The notes: generated from the letters alone by a model not told the origin. Positions 16,189-25,225 are shown, counted from the stretch's first letter. The stretch: DNA of 49,169 nucleotides from Oscillospiraceae bacterium (GCA_021629085.1 JAJXRJ010000015.1:1-49169), one strand, 5' to 3'. A program made the numbers and translations.

Positions 16189-16641
16189 GTGGATTACGAA
16201 CTTTTAAAGATTGGCGAACATCCAGATCTAATTCCCTTGGCCGCAAACTGGTTTTCTAAAAAGTGGGGCATTCCCCAAAACGCATATGCCGAAAGTATGG
16301 AAGCCTGCCTGCAAGGCGCCATTGTCCCACAGTGGTATATTGTCATGGACGTTGATAAAATCATTGCAGGGATTGGCGTAATTGAAAATGATTTTCATAA
16401 CCGGCACGATTTAACCCCTAACGTATGTGCAGTATATGTGGAAGAAGCCTACCGCAACCAAGGGATTGCAGGCGAGATGCTTTCGTTTGTCTGTGAAGAA
16501 TTTTTTAAAAAAGGAATTGACACGCTTTACCTCTTAACCGACCACACGTCTTTTTACGAGCGGTATGGCTGGGAGTTTTTTTGCATGGTGCAAGGCGACG
16601 GCGAGGCTGCGTTATCCAGGATGTATGTGCACAAAATGTGA
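16189..16641 (+). CDS. GNAT-family N-acetyltransferase
   Basis: This 150-residue acetyltransferase should transfer acetyl from acetyl-CoA to an unidentified amine. The central strand VCAVYVEEAYRNQGIAGEML contains the acetyl-CoA pyrophosphate-binding pattern (RNQGIA for RxxGxG/A), and TSFYERYGWEFF is the usual C-terminal GNAT motif. I choose GTG 16189 because AAAGGAG lies seven bases upstream. An in-frame ATG at 16120 would put the terminator hairpin inside the coding region. It ends 2 bp before the convergent DUF3784 gene. Confidence 0.8.
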   Translation: MDYELLKIGEHPDLIPLAANWFSKKWGIPQNAYAESMEACLQGAIVPQWYIVMDVDKIIAGIGVIENDFHNRHDLTPNVCAVYVEEAYRNQGIAGEMLSFVCEEFFKKGIDTLYLLTDHTSFYERYGWEFFCMVQGDGEAALSRMYVHKM

Positions 16642-16643
16642 GG

Positions 16644-16982
16644 TTATTTCCGGTATTTTTCAAACGCCTTGTACGGGTCAAGGCGTACATCCTTTTGCAG
16701 CAGCACAAGCCAAATTACAAAAGCCGCGGCGGCAAAATAGGGCGACAGGAAATAAGAAGCCACGCTGCCAGCTGCAAACACAAGCGCCCAGACAAGCAGC
16801 GTGTTCCGCATGTCTGTGCCCATTGCTTTCTGGTCATACTGTTCTTGTTCCGCCTTTTTTAAGGTATTAAACCCGCTGATGAGCATGGCGCCCCTCTCTT
16901 TTAACAGTGCGAACAGGAGCGCGCAAAAAAGAAACAGCGCGCTCATAAGTGCGCATATCATCACGCCAGGATTCATTGGCAT
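16644..16982 (-). CDS. DUF3784-family small membrane protein
   Basis: The 112-residue protein has an N-terminal membrane helix (about 7-30), a short polar loop and two further hydrophobic segments (about 60-97). The loop (GAMLISGFNTLKKAEQEQYD) is the recognisable hallmark of DUF3784, a family of small clostridial membrane proteins of unknown function. ATG 16982 sits behind GGAAAGAG; an in-frame ATG at 16976 and a TTG at 16997 are alternatives. It lies 16 bp after the acyl-CoA synthetase-like gene and is probably in the same transcript. Confidence 0.7.
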   Translation of the reverse strand: MPMNPGVMICALMSALFLFCALLFALLKERGAMLISGFNTLKKAEQEQYDQKAMGTDMRNTLLVWALVFAAGSVASYFLSPYFAAAAFVIWLVLLQKDVRLDPYKAFEKYRK

Positions 16983-16998
16983 TCCCGCTCTTTCCAAA

Positions 16999-18699
16999 TT
17001 ATTTTGCCGGCTTTTCTAAATACCGTTTTACCTTTTTGGTAGTCGTTTTTTGCAGCTCTTCTTTCCGGATTTCAAATTTCCGAATGTATTTGTAAAGCGG
17101 ATTGCGCTGGTTGACTTCCTTAATTGCAGCTTCCATGAGCGATCGGATTTGTTCGTCGGATGCGTCCTTGCCGATGTGCTCAAAATTGGGGACCAAAAGT
17201 GCGCACAGAACGGTTTCGCCTGTTTCGTCCTCTTCGCCATACACCATGCTTTCAAGCACATTGGCGTTTTCGTTCAAATAGGTTTCGAGCTCTTCTGGGA
17301 AAATATTTTTCCCGTTTTGCGTTACAATCACGTTCTTTTTGCGCCCGGTAATATGGAAGAACCCGTCTTTATCCTGATACGCCAAATCGCCGGTGTGGAA
17401 CCAGCCGCCCTCCATTACCTCTTTGGTGGCTGCGTCATCCTTGTAATAGCCCAGCATGACGTTCTCACCGCGGCACACAATTTCTCCAATGCCATCGCTG
17501 CCAACATCAATGAGCTTGACGTCCATACACGGCATCGGATAGCCTGCCGCGTCGTCTTTGAAAAAGTGGTCACGGTTTAAGCACACAATGGGGGAACACT
17601 CCGTGATGCCATAGCCCTGCACAAACAAAATGCCCATGTTCCGGAACCCCTTTGCAATTTCAGGGTTGATGCCTGCCGCGCCTGAAATAAACAGCCGCAC
17701 ATGCCCGCCTAAAGTGTCGTGAATTTGCTTGAACAGCTTTTTGCGTACATCGATGTGCACTTTCCCAAGCGTGTTTGCAATTTTTAAGCCCAGCTTCAGC
17801 TTATTTTCAATGCCGCTTTTTTTGGCAGTGGCCCAAATGCGTTTGTACATGGTCTCAAATATTGCGGGGACGCCCAGCATAACCGTTGCTTTGGCCTCTT
17901 TTAAATTGGCCAGGATGTACCGCAGGCCTTCACAGTAGGCAATGGTGCAGCCACGGTAATATGCGCATAAAAATCCGCAGGTGCATTCATAGGTGTGGTG
18001 CAGCGGCAGCACGGATAAAAACACGTCGGGACAGCCCACATAGAGCATAGATGACATGGACATGAGCGACACCGTAATGTTTTTGTGTGAAAGCCATACG
18101 CCCTTGGAGAGCGCCGTGGTACCGGAGGTGAACAGCAAAATGCGCGGCGCCTCCACATCAATTTCCACTTCGTCAAATAAATGGTTTCCCGCCGTTACCA
18201 GCCGGCGGCCCTCCCGCAGCAGCGCGGCAAAGCTCTTTTCGTGCTCTGTATCTTCCAAAAGGTCCATGTTGACAAGAATTTCTAAGCTGGGGATGGACGC
18301 TTTGACCTTTACCATGTCGGCGCTAAATTTTTGGGAATACACCACCGCCGACACCTCTGCTACGGAAAGCAGGTGCGACCAGTCGTCAAAGGGCAGCTCT
18401 TTGTCAATAGGAACAATCACGCTTTCGCCGTTCACTGCAGCAAAATAAGTGACCGCCCATTCATAGCGGTTTTCACTGATCACTGCAATTCGCTTCCCGG
18501 AAAGCCCCATGGTTAAAAATGCGGTGCCAAGGCTTGTGATGTCCTTGTCATTTTCCACATAGGAGATGGGCGTATACGGCCCGCCGCGCTCTTTTTTTAC
18601 AAGAAACGCCGGTTTATCGCCAAATTCCTGCACGCTCTGCTTTTGCATGTCGCGGATGGAGGCAATCTGGCGCACCTCATACAACGGATAATTTTTCAT
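16999..18699 (-). CDS. AMP-forming acyl-CoA synthetase-like enzyme
   Basis: The 566-residue adenylate-forming enzyme resembles long-chain acyl-CoA synthetases, which convert a fatty acid, ATP and CoA to acyl-CoA via an acyl-adenylate. Visible motifs are the P-loop LLFTSGTTALSKGVWLSH (about 190-207), YGITECSPIV (about 360-370), the hinge aspartate segment GWFHTGDLAYQDKDGF and the C-terminal TxTKKVKRYL with the catalytic-lysine position. No membrane helix is seen. The P-loop variant and lack of neighbouring fatty-acid genes leave substrate choice open. ATG 18699 starts MKNYPLYEVRQIASIRDM. DUF3784 follows. Confidence 0.85.
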   Translation of the reverse strand: MKNYPLYEVRQIASIRDMQKQSVQEFGDKPAFLVKKERGGPYTPISYVENDKDITSLGTAFLTMGLSGKRIAVISENRYEWAVTYFAAVNGESVIVPIDKELPFDDWSHLLSVAEVSAVVYSQKFSADMVKVKASIPSLEILVNMDLLEDTEHEKSFAALLREGRRLVTAGNHLFDEVEIDVEAPRILLFTSGTTALSKGVWLSHKNITVSLMSMSSMLYVGCPDVFLSVLPLHHTYECTCGFLCAYYRGCTIAYCEGLRYILANLKEAKATVMLGVPAIFETMYKRIWATAKKSGIENKLKLGLKIANTLGKVHIDVRKKLFKQIHDTLGGHVRLFISGAAGINPEIAKGFRNMGILFVQGYGITECSPIVCLNRDHFFKDDAAGYPMPCMDVKLIDVGSDGIGEIVCRGENVMLGYYKDDAATKEVMEGGWFHTGDLAYQDKDGFFHITGRKKNVIVTQNGKNIFPEELETYLNENANVLESMVYGEEDETGETVLCALLVPNFEHIGKDASDEQIRSLMEAAIKEVNQRNPLYKYIRKFEIRKEELQKTTTKKVKRYLEKPAK

Positions 18700-18750
18700 T
18701 TCCCCTCAAATCCTTTCCAAATCACAATATTTGGGGCGTATGCCCGGCCA

Positions 18751-18779
18751 AAAGAAAAAACAGGCAAACCGCTTGCCTG
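18751..18779 (-). terminator. Terminator after the RimJ/RimL-type acetyltransferase
   Basis: On the minus strand CAGGCAAGCGGTTTGCCTG (18779-18761) is followed by a T-rich tract. It separates the acetyltransferase from the downstream acyl-CoA synthetase-like gene. Confidence 0.8.
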
Positions 18780-18827
18780 CCTTTTATGGTTGCGTTTGAT
18801 TCTGATGTGACAAGTATTTTTACTTCT

Positions 18828-19400
18828 TTATAAGCCTGTTTCTACAAAATGCGTATCAGAGAGGTTCCAGTATTTTTGATATACCCGATCTTTTTGTCCG
18901 TCAAAATTGAGCTGATACATTCTAAATGTGACGAAAAAGTTTTTTGGCTGCCATTGCTCCTCATAAGAATAGCAATACTTCATGCCAATTTGCCGCATGA
19001 CACCGCCGCTTCTCGGATTATTTTTATCATGTGTTGCCGTAATATACGGGATACCATCTTTTTTTAACTGTTCCACAAGCGCTTTGCTGGCTTCCGTGAC
19101 AATCCCTCTGTGCCAAAATTCTTTGCGCAGCGCGTATCCAAAATCATGGCTGTCGTCCATGCCCGCCTTTACATAACCAATCGGCACATTGTCTTTTTTT
19201 AAGCAAATTGCAAAACTGTACGCCTGGTTTGCAAACCGTTCCTCATAAAAAAGCCTTGCTTCTTCCAGATTTTTTACAGGGAACCACGGCAAAAACGTAT
19301 TTACCGTCTCATCTTTTAAAAGCAGATACAGCGCTTTTATATCCGTTTCTTCAAATTTCCTTACGAGCAGCCTTTTGGTCTCAAGCCGCGGTGCAACCAT
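18828..19400 (-). CDS. RimJ/RimL-type GNAT acetyltransferase
   Basis: The 190-residue protein opens with LETKRLLVRKFEETDIKALY, the standard start of the RimJ/RimL acetyltransferase group, which acetylates N-termini of ribosomal proteins or small molecules. Conserved segments include GYALRKEFWHRGIVTEASKALV (acetyl-CoA-binding loop) and ATHDKNNPRSGGVMRQIGM (motif B). ATG 19400 is the first family-like start, with a weak AAGGGG site. It begins 2 bp after the stop of the C39-like peptidase gene, so translational coupling is likely. The target is unknown. Confidence 0.8.
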   Translation of the reverse strand: MVAPRLETKRLLVRKFEETDIKALYLLLKDETVNTFLPWFPVKNLEEARLFYEERFANQAYSFAICLKKDNVPIGYVKAGMDDSHDFGYALRKEFWHRGIVTEASKALVEQLKKDGIPYITATHDKNNPRSGGVMRQIGMKYCYSYEEQWQPKNFFVTFRMYQLNFDGQKDRVYQKYWNLSDTHFVETGL

Positions 19401-19401
19401 A

Positions 19402-20430
19402 TTATTCCCCTTCAATGGCTTGAATATAGGTCAAATCGGAAATGGTCAGCCCGCACGAGAACGGATAGGTGTTGTTAAACGTCACGCTCTGCCAGGCGGC
19501 ATTCCCTGGGTCGTTATAAAAGATGGTGTCTCCAATATAGCCGATTGCCACAATGGTGTGCGGATTTTGTTCAAACCGCACCAAAACGCCATTTGGGTGG
19601 TTGTCCAGCGCCTCTTTGATAGCTGCAATGGCCACCAAATCGTCCTGTTCGGGGTTGTTGAGATACGTGCCGCCGCACCAGGCCTCATACCGGCCGAAAT
19701 AGGGAGCCGACGCATCAAGTGCAGGTACGAATTTTGCACCAAAGTTTTTTACAATGTCAGTGTGATAGCAATACGCGCCGTTGCCGCACTTGTCATAATT
19801 TACCCTGCTCACGTCCACAGGCGTCACATTGCCCACCACGTCGTTTAGCAGCATGGCATAGCTGCAAACCCAGCAATAGCCGCTTCCGCCTGAATCAAGC
19901 GCAAATTCCGGCTGGCTCTGATAGTAGAACGTGTGCGTATCGCAAAACATTCCTTCTGGGAACTCATAGTTTATGTATATGTTATATGAAGGATAGTCAA
20001 ATTTTATGTCTGCACCGAAAATATCTGCAACCGCACGCAGCGGCAGATAGGTGTAGCCGTCAATGAGCATGGGTGCAATCTCCATGGTTTTAGTGGAAAC
20101 CACGCCGTTCTCCACAATGGTGGCCACTGGGTTGTCAATTTGCACGGATATCATACGTTCGCTGTTTTTCATTGTGGCGGTTTGCAAATACGCGCCCCAA
20201 GAGAGGTCGCATCCAAGCGCCTCTGCAAATGTACGGATGTGCACCATGGTGCGGTCATTATAGATAACAGGCGGCTGTTCAAATTTTAACAGTGTTCCGT
20301 TGGTATACACGCGCATGTCACGCTCCACAATACCCGTTTGGGCCGCGGGTGTTTCCAGCGGATTGGCAAATGCAGAAACGCTCATGGACAAGGCCATCAG
20401 CACTGCTGCTGCCAGGGTCTTCTTTCGCAT
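19402..20430 (-). CDS. Secreted stalk-domain protein with C39-like cysteine peptidase domain
   Basis: The 342-residue protein has a signal peptide (MRKKTLAAAVLMALSMSVSA). A copper-amine-oxidase N-like stalk domain follows (about 38-155; PPVIYNDRTMVHIRTFAEALG and YLPLRAVADIFG). The C-terminal part (160-342) resembles peptidase C39-like/papain-fold domains. C186 or C189 in GGSGYCWVCSYAMLL is the candidate nucleophile, H291 (NPHTIVAIGY) the histidine and N306/D307 (FYNDPGN) the third residue. Activity is inferred from motif spacing only. ATG 20430 has a GGGAGTG site. Likely surface or extracellular; the substrate is unknown. Confidence 0.7.
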   Translation of the reverse strand: MRKKTLAAAVLMALSMSVSAFANPLETPAAQTGIVERDMRVYTNGTLLKFEQPPVIYNDRTMVHIRTFAEALGCDLSWGAYLQTATMKNSERMISVQIDNPVATIVENGVVSTKTMEIAPMLIDGYTYLPLRAVADIFGADIKFDYPSYNIYINYEFPEGMFCDTHTFYYQSQPEFALDSGGSGYCWVCSYAMLLNDVVGNVTPVDVSRVNYDKCGNGAYCYHTDIVKNFGAKFVPALDASAPYFGRYEAWCGGTYLNNPEQDDLVAIAAIKEALDNHPNGVLVRFEQNPHTIVAIGYIGDTIFYNDPGNAAWQSVTFNNTYPFSCGLTISDLTYIQAIEGE

Positions 20431-20541
20431 AGGCTCACTCCCTGTGGTGATATTCCACAAATAGCATACCACAAAAGGTTCCTTTGTTTCGACAAAATTA
20501 ACAGGATTGTAACATAAATTTAACATAAATGCCGAAAATGC

Positions 20542-20580
20542 AGCCCCGCACAAGGCACAGTGTGTCATTTGTGCGGGGCT
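20542..20580. terminator. Strong hairpin terminator after the esterase-like gene
   Basis: AGCCCCGCACAA (20542-20553) and its exact complement (20569-20580) form a 12-bp stem with a 15-base loop. It lies just beyond the end of the leftward esterase-like gene. The minus-strand T tract is weak (GCATTTTC). Confidence 0.7.
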
Positions 20581-20607
20581 TAATAAAATTAACAAAGGAT
20601 ATGCTGT

Positions 20608-23508
20608 TTATGAAATCGGTGAGAGCGACGTAGGCCCGCTGTAAGAGAAGCATTTTACAACGGGATCAGAAACCGTATTTTTGGAAAATTCAAACTGTGT
20701 GGTCCAGCCCCCGATGGAATAAAGCGTAGTGTAGGCCACTTTCACATCTACCAGCCGGTTGCCGTCATACAAAGCCGCCACTGTCATGGGCGTGCCTTCA
20801 CTGTAACCGGTGTTGGAAAGCGTAAGATAAACGGTAAACCCTTCGCTTACAATCTCCGGCGTCAGCTCTGTCACCGTGCTTCCGTTTTTGTCATGCACCA
20901 CATAGGGCATGGCAGACGGTGCAAACAGTGTTGCCACAAACGGCGATGCGGGAATATTGGTGTCATTGGTCAGATTGCCGCCCAAGGTACTGGTCGCTTC
21001 ATCAATGCTGATGTAGGAATAGCGCACTGCAACTGGATTTGCGATACCGGTCACCTCAATGGTATCGCCCTTGATCACGGCAGTTGCAGGTACAAAGCTT
21101 GTGCCGTCTGCGCTGATTTCAAATCCTTTTAGCGCCTCGCCGTCACTGGTTTTCATACCGGTGCCCGTGTGCGCAAAGGAAAGGACAGCCGTATCGCCTG
21201 AAACGGTCATAGAGATGTATTCCGGCCCCATGTATTCGCCTGTAAACGGCACATAGCTGTCATATACGCGCGCCTTTGCAATCATTGCTGCGCGCTCTGC
21301 CAGCGGCGTTTTGTAGGTGGGGTGCACCGCGCCTTCCGTTTCCAAGCCGGTCGGCCCCTCGTTGGCCGCCACCACCAGGTGCACATTTTCATCCCACTTG
21401 GCAACATCAAGCTGGATCTGCCGCATCACCGGCCAGCTGGCAGTGGTCATGGGCGGAAGCTGGAACAGCATCACCGGAAGTGTGGGATTGCGGAAATCAT
21501 CCCGCCACTGGGCAATTAAGCTGTTGAGCATATTTGCATAGTAATTTGGAGCATTGGATCCTGAATCGCTTTCACCCTGGTACCACAGCACGCCGCGGAT
21601 GTTCAAGGGCGTAACGGGGTGGGTCATGGCGTTGTAAAAATAGGTGGGGATTTTGGAACGGTCGCTGGCATCCGCCGGCGGATTTGCCTTTTTCGCCTCG
21701 TAATCTGCGATAAACGACGCAAATTCCGGTTTGGATTCCAAAGTCTCCATAGACACCCAGGACGAAATGTTGGAGCCGCCGTAATAGTTGTCAATAATCC
21801 CGACTGTCACGCCGAGATGTTCTTCCATTTGTGCGGCAAACATGTAGCCAATGGCAGTTACGCCGGAAATGTTTTCCTGGTTCACCCGGTACCAGGTTGC
21901 GCCCTGTGCATTATCCTCAATCTCAAAGCTGCCGTAATTTCTCATGTCCATAAAGCGGACATCGTGATTTTCACAGTCTTCGATATATGCATCTGCGCCG
22001 GTCACATAGCCCATATTCTTTTGCATATTGGACTGGCCTGAGCACAGCCAAACCTCGCCGATGGCAATGTCTGTAAGCGCCATTTTTCCGGAATCGCCTG
22101 TAATTTCAAGCGTGAGGTTTTTCATAGCGTCCAGCGCGTCAAAGGTGACCGACCAGTTCCGGTTGCTGGAAGTGACCGTGCCGGTGCGGAGCGTATCGCC
22201 TGCTTCATTTTTTAAGCTGACTGTAATTTGCTCGTCCGCATCCGTTTTGGTGTAGCCAGAAATGGTGATGGGCTGCTCGCGCTGGAACACCATGCCATCT
22301 GCATAAATGGAGGGAAGCTGCACGGGATACACAGCCTTTTCCACCTTGATATCGTCAATATAAATTCTGGATGGGATGGCGTTTCCACTCGACTCATAGC
22401 CCAGCCGCAGCGGGAAATTTTGCGTGGCGGCTAAAATCGCCTCGTCAATGGTAAAGATAAACTCTACATTTTGCCATACGCCTGCTTTAAGCGGGAAGCT
22501 CTGAGACGCCAGCAAGTCGGTGCTCGCATCTGTCATGGCGGAAAGCACAACAGAATTTGTGGAATTCGGGTCTTTAAAGTCCTGCGCCATTACCCGTGCG
22601 GTGACGCGGTATGCAGAAAACAGGTCGTCACTGGTAAAGTGTGTGGGAAAGAGGTTTGCAAGTTTCACCCTGTAATACCCAGCAGCCCGGCTGCTTAAGG
22701 AAAGGGATTTCCCGTATGAAAAACACACGTTGCCATCCAGCTTCACACTGCCCGCACTTTGGCCGCCGCCAACCGTGAAATCACCCACATACGGGTCGGA
22801 TGTTGGATTGGTATTGGCAGTAAAGGTCAGGCCGTCTTTGTCAAAATCCTGCTCCGCATAGAGGGTAAACCCTGCTTTTTCAGGCAGGTCGATATCGGTG
22901 AGCCCGCAAATGGAGATATCGTCAATGTAAAATTCCGCGCATACCCCTGCGCTTTGCATCATGCCGCGCTGGCAAATGCGAAGCGCGGTGGAGCCCAGGT
23001 CCACAATATCTTGCCCTACCTCAAAGGTCATGCTTACCTTGGTCCAGGTGTCGGCGGGGACGCCGTAGTTACCGCCATACCGCCGGTGTTCAGTACCCGT
23101 GGGCTCTACAATGGAAACTAAGAAATTTTGCTTTGGAGCGGATGCTGGAACGCCGGATGACGGCACATAAATATACATGCTGGCCACATAGAATTTGCCG
23201 ATGTTTTCTTGCGTCACCACGTCGTCCAAAAGGCCCAGCAGCTTGATGCCGCGCGAAGTGTCGCCGCTGCGGTTGGAGCGCTTGATCAAATATTCCCCAG
23301 TATGCGCAAGCGCCGGGTCGTGGACTGCAACACAGTCGGCACCTTCGCCATTACCGGCATTGGTAAAGTTTACATCCCTCACCGGTTGCGTGTCAAAATT
23401 CTGATTGATGATAGGCGGTGTCTGCTCCATGGCCATTGCGCCTGGGATGGGCGCAAACATAGCGGTTAGCATGGTCAGCACAACCGCAAACACACAAACT
23501 CTTTTCAT
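20608..23508 (-). CDS. Secreted sialate-O-acetylesterase-like SGNH hydrolase with two CBM4/9-like modules
   Basis: The 966-residue protein has a signal peptide (to about 26), two beta-sandwich modules (~30-205 and 215-392, each ending in YIDDI) and a SASA-type esterase (about 395-760). The SGNH block I is WLCSGQSNM with S493 as nucleophile. WYQGESD (642-648) is the second signature and H729 (AVHP) the catalytic histidine. The usual DIHP aspartate is replaced by alanine, so the charge relay may differ. The family removes acetyl groups from sialic acids or other acylated glycans. The C-terminal ~200 residues look Ig-like. ATG 23508 has an AGGAGG site and its own promoter. Confidence 0.85.
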   Translation of the reverse strand: MKRVCVFAVVLTMLTAMFAPIPGAMAMEQTPPIINQNFDTQPVRDVNFTNAGNGEGADCVAVHDPALAHTGEYLIKRSNRSGDTSRGIKLLGLLDDVVTQENIGKFYVASMYIYVPSSGVPASAPKQNFLVSIVEPTGTEHRRYGGNYGVPADTWTKVSMTFEVGQDIVDLGSTALRICQRGMMQSAGVCAEFYIDDISICGLTDIDLPEKAGFTLYAEQDFDKDGLTFTANTNPTSDPYVGDFTVGGGQSAGSVKLDGNVCFSYGKSLSLSSRAAGYYRVKLANLFPTHFTSDDLFSAYRVTARVMAQDFKDPNSTNSVVLSAMTDASTDLLASQSFPLKAGVWQNVEFIFTIDEAILAATQNFPLRLGYESSGNAIPSRIYIDDIKVEKAVYPVQLPSIYADGMVFQREQPITISGYTKTDADEQITVSLKNEAGDTLRTGTVTSSNRNWSVTFDALDAMKNLTLEITGDSGKMALTDIAIGEVWLCSGQSNMQKNMGYVTGADAYIEDCENHDVRFMDMRNYGSFEIEDNAQGATWYRVNQENISGVTAIGYMFAAQMEEHLGVTVGIIDNYYGGSNISSWVSMETLESKPEFASFIADYEAKKANPPADASDRSKIPTYFYNAMTHPVTPLNIRGVLWYQGESDSGSNAPNYYANMLNSLIAQWRDDFRNPTLPVMLFQLPPMTTASWPVMRQIQLDVAKWDENVHLVVAANEGPTGLETEGAVHPTYKTPLAERAAMIAKARVYDSYVPFTGEYMGPEYISMTVSGDTAVLSFAHTGTGMKTSDGEALKGFEISADGTSFVPATAVIKGDTIEVTGIANPVAVRYSYISIDEATSTLGGNLTNDTNIPASPFVATLFAPSAMPYVVHDKNGSTVTELTPEIVSEGFTVYLTLSNTGYSEGTPMTVAALYDGNRLVDVKVAYTTLYSIGGWTTQFEFSKNTVSDPVVKCFSYSGPTSLSPIS

Positions 23509-23539
23509 CTTGCAACCTCCTTTTTTTCATCTATTTACC

Positions 23540-23568
23540 ATTATAACAGATTGTCTTAAAAATTTCCA
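23540..23568 (-). promoter_or_regulatory. Probable promoter of the esterase-like gene
   Basis: On the minus strand TGGAAA (23568-23563) and TATAAT (23545-23540) are 17 bp apart, about 30 bp from the start codon. The -10 is perfect and the -35 weak. Confidence 0.55.
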
Positions 23569-23646
23569 CAGGTTTTTAAATTTTAAAAAATTTTTTTGAA
23601 CGCGAAATTACGGCAGGCCAATTCTGTATAAAATCTGCCGTTTTAC

Positions 23647-23675
23647 TTGACAATCTGGAAAAAACCATCTATAAT
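23647..23675 (+). promoter_or_regulatory. Consensus promoter of the rsmD-coaD operon
   Basis: TTGACA (23647-23652) and TATAAT (23670-23675) with a 17-bp spacer. Transcription would start near 23682, which rules out an ATG at 23681 as the rsmD start. Confidence 0.9.
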
Positions 23676-23710
23676 ATAAAATGATTCATTGTATGCGGGA
23701 GTTGTTTTGC

Positions 23711-24247
23711 TTGCGGGTCATTTCGGGCAGTGCAAGGGGGCTTCGGCTGGAAAGCCCCAGGGGCAGTAGTACCCGTCCCACGTTGGATCGGGTGAAGGAG
23801 GCTGTTTTTTCCATGCTGGCGCCAAGGCTTTTGGACGCGCGGGTGCTGGATTTGTTTTCGGGCAGCGGCGCTTTGGGCATTGAGGCGTTGAGCCGCGGTG
23901 CAGCGCATGGCGTATTTGTGGAAAAAAGCCCAGCTGCTGTTTCGGTTATAAAAACCAATTTGGAGCGCGCACGCCTAAGGGAACGGGCAACAGTTGTGAC
24001 ACTGTCGTATGAATGCTATCTCGATGCGTGTAAAGACACATTTGACATCGTGTTGTTAGATCCCCCGTATGCAATGTGGGAGCGCGCAGATATATTTGAC
24101 CGCCTTCTTTGCGCGGATATCCTTGCGCCCGGCGGCATTATCATTGCGGAGACAGAGGGGAAAACGCCGCTTGCTGCGGCAGGGTTTTCGCTCATAAAGT
24201 CCAAGCGCTATGGCAGGGTTGGCATTTACTTATTTGAGAGGGCGTGA
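23711..24247 (+). CDS. rsmD: 16S rRNA (guanine-966-N2)-methyltransferase
   Basis: RsmD methylates N2 of G966 in 16S rRNA on the assembling 30S subunit. The 178-residue protein matches the family from its first residues (M-RVISGSARGLRLESP). It carries the Rossmann SAM motif VLDLFSGSGALGIEALSRG and the catalytic DPPY (LLDPPYAMW). TTG 23711 is chosen because a GGGAG ribosome site precedes it and RsmD proteins start at this point. ATG codons at 23681 and 23693 are too close to the promoter or lack a ribosome site. coaD follows after 4 bp, a frequent rsmD-coaD pairing. Confidence 0.92.
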   Translation: MRVISGSARGLRLESPRGSSTRPTLDRVKEAVFSMLAPRLLDARVLDLFSGSGALGIEALSRGAAHGVFVEKSPAAVSVIKTNLERARLRERATVVTLSYECYLDACKDTFDIVLLDPPYAMWERADIFDRLLCADILAPGGIIIAETEGKTPLAAAGFSLIKSKRYGRVGIYLFERA

Positions 24248-24251
24248 GGCC

Positions 24252-24749
24252 ATGGACATAAACAGGCAACGTGCAGCGGTGTATCCGGGAAGCTTTGATC
24301 CCATCACCAATGGACATTTGGACATCATCAAGCGATCGGCAAAAATTTTTGACAAGGTGTATGTGGCAGTGCTGCAAAATAGTGCCAAAACCCCTATGTT
24401 TACCATAGAGGAGCGCATGGCGCTCATCCGCCGGGTGACAGAGGAATATGAAAATGTGGTGGTGGACACCTTTTCCGGCCTGCTGGTAACTTACATGGAG
24501 ACGGTAGGTGCAAGAATTATCATCAAAGGGCTTCGCGCCATTTCTGATTTTGAATATGAATTCCAAATGGCGCTGATGAATCACAAGCTGGACCGCGATG
24601 TGGAAACGCTGTTTATGATGACAAGCGGCAAATATTCCTATTTGAGCTCCAGTATCGTAAAAGAGGTTGCAAGGCACGCGGGCAGCCTGGACGGCTTGGT
24701 TCCGGCGTGTTTGACAGACGAAATCATAAAAAAAGCGAGCAACGCATAA
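24252..24749 (+). CDS. coaD: Phosphopantetheine adenylyltransferase
   Basis: CoaD transfers AMP from ATP to 4'-phosphopantetheine, the penultimate step of coenzyme A synthesis. The 165-residue protein shows the nucleotidyltransferase signature YPGSFDPITNGHLDII, the VGARIIIKGLRAISDFEYEFQM segment and the YSYLSSSIVKEVA motif corresponding to ISSS of other CoaDs. The start is ATG 24252 with a GAGG site; open frame to 24210 overlaps rsmD and is not family-like. It is part of the promoter-driven rsmD operon. Confidence 0.95.
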   Translation: MDINRQRAAVYPGSFDPITNGHLDIIKRSAKIFDKVYVAVLQNSAKTPMFTIEERMALIRRVTEEYENVVVDTFSGLLVTYMETVGARIIIKGLRAISDFEYEFQMALMNHKLDRDVETLFMMTSGKYSYLSSSIVKEVARHAGSLDGLVPACLTDEIIKKASNA

Positions 24750-24770
24750 ATTTATGAACGGAGGACAAAA

Positions 24771-25211
24771 ATGGACGTAATTGAACTGATAAATGAACTT
24801 GCCGACAAAATCGATAAGAGCTTTGAGCTGCCTTTGGTAAAAAAGGCGTTTGTCAACAAAGAGGAGCTTATGAATCTGGTGGGAGATATCAATTTGCAGC
24901 TGCCCGATGAAATCCGCATGGCAAAATCCATTGCAGAGGACCGGACGCGCATTTTGGCCGACGCCCAGAAACAGGCCGACCTCATCATCAAAAACGCAGA
25001 GCAGAAAATTGTTTCCATGATTGACGAGCACGAAATTACCAAACGCGCGAACGAACAGGCCAATGACATTGTCATCAAGGCGCAGAAAAATGCGCGGGAG
25101 ATTCGGCTTGGTACGCTAGAATATGCCGACTCAGTGCTGCAGCAGCTGGATAACAGCTTAAAAACCATGGGCGAGTCCATTCGTCAGAGCCGTGCAGACC
25201 TTCGCAAATAA
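24771..25211 (+). CDS. Coiled-coil protein, often labelled ATPase/ATP-synthase-B-like
   Basis: The 146-residue protein is almost entirely charged helix, with long coiled-coil stretches (about 55-120; AEDRTRILADAQKQADLII and later heptads). It has no membrane segment, nucleotide-binding motif or signal peptide. Similar clostridial proteins downstream of coaD are annotated as ATPase or V-type subunit E/H-like from coiled-coil similarity alone, and I do not take that as a function. A DivIVA-like or cell-division scaffold is another possibility. ATG 24771 has a GGAGGA site, 21 bp after coaD. Confidence 0.6.
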   Translation: MDVIELINELADKIDKSFELPLVKKAFVNKEELMNLVGDINLQLPDEIRMAKSIAEDRTRILADAQKQADLIIKNAEQKIVSMIDEHEITKRANEQANDIVIKAQKNAREIRLGTLEYADSVLQQLDNSLKTMGESIRQSRADLRK

Positions 25212-25225
25212 AATACAAAAAATTT

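Noticed and set aside
23561..23575. AATTTCCACAGG, resembling a DnaA box
   Set aside because: Two mismatches to TTATNCACA, single copy, and no dnaA or cluster of boxes nearby.
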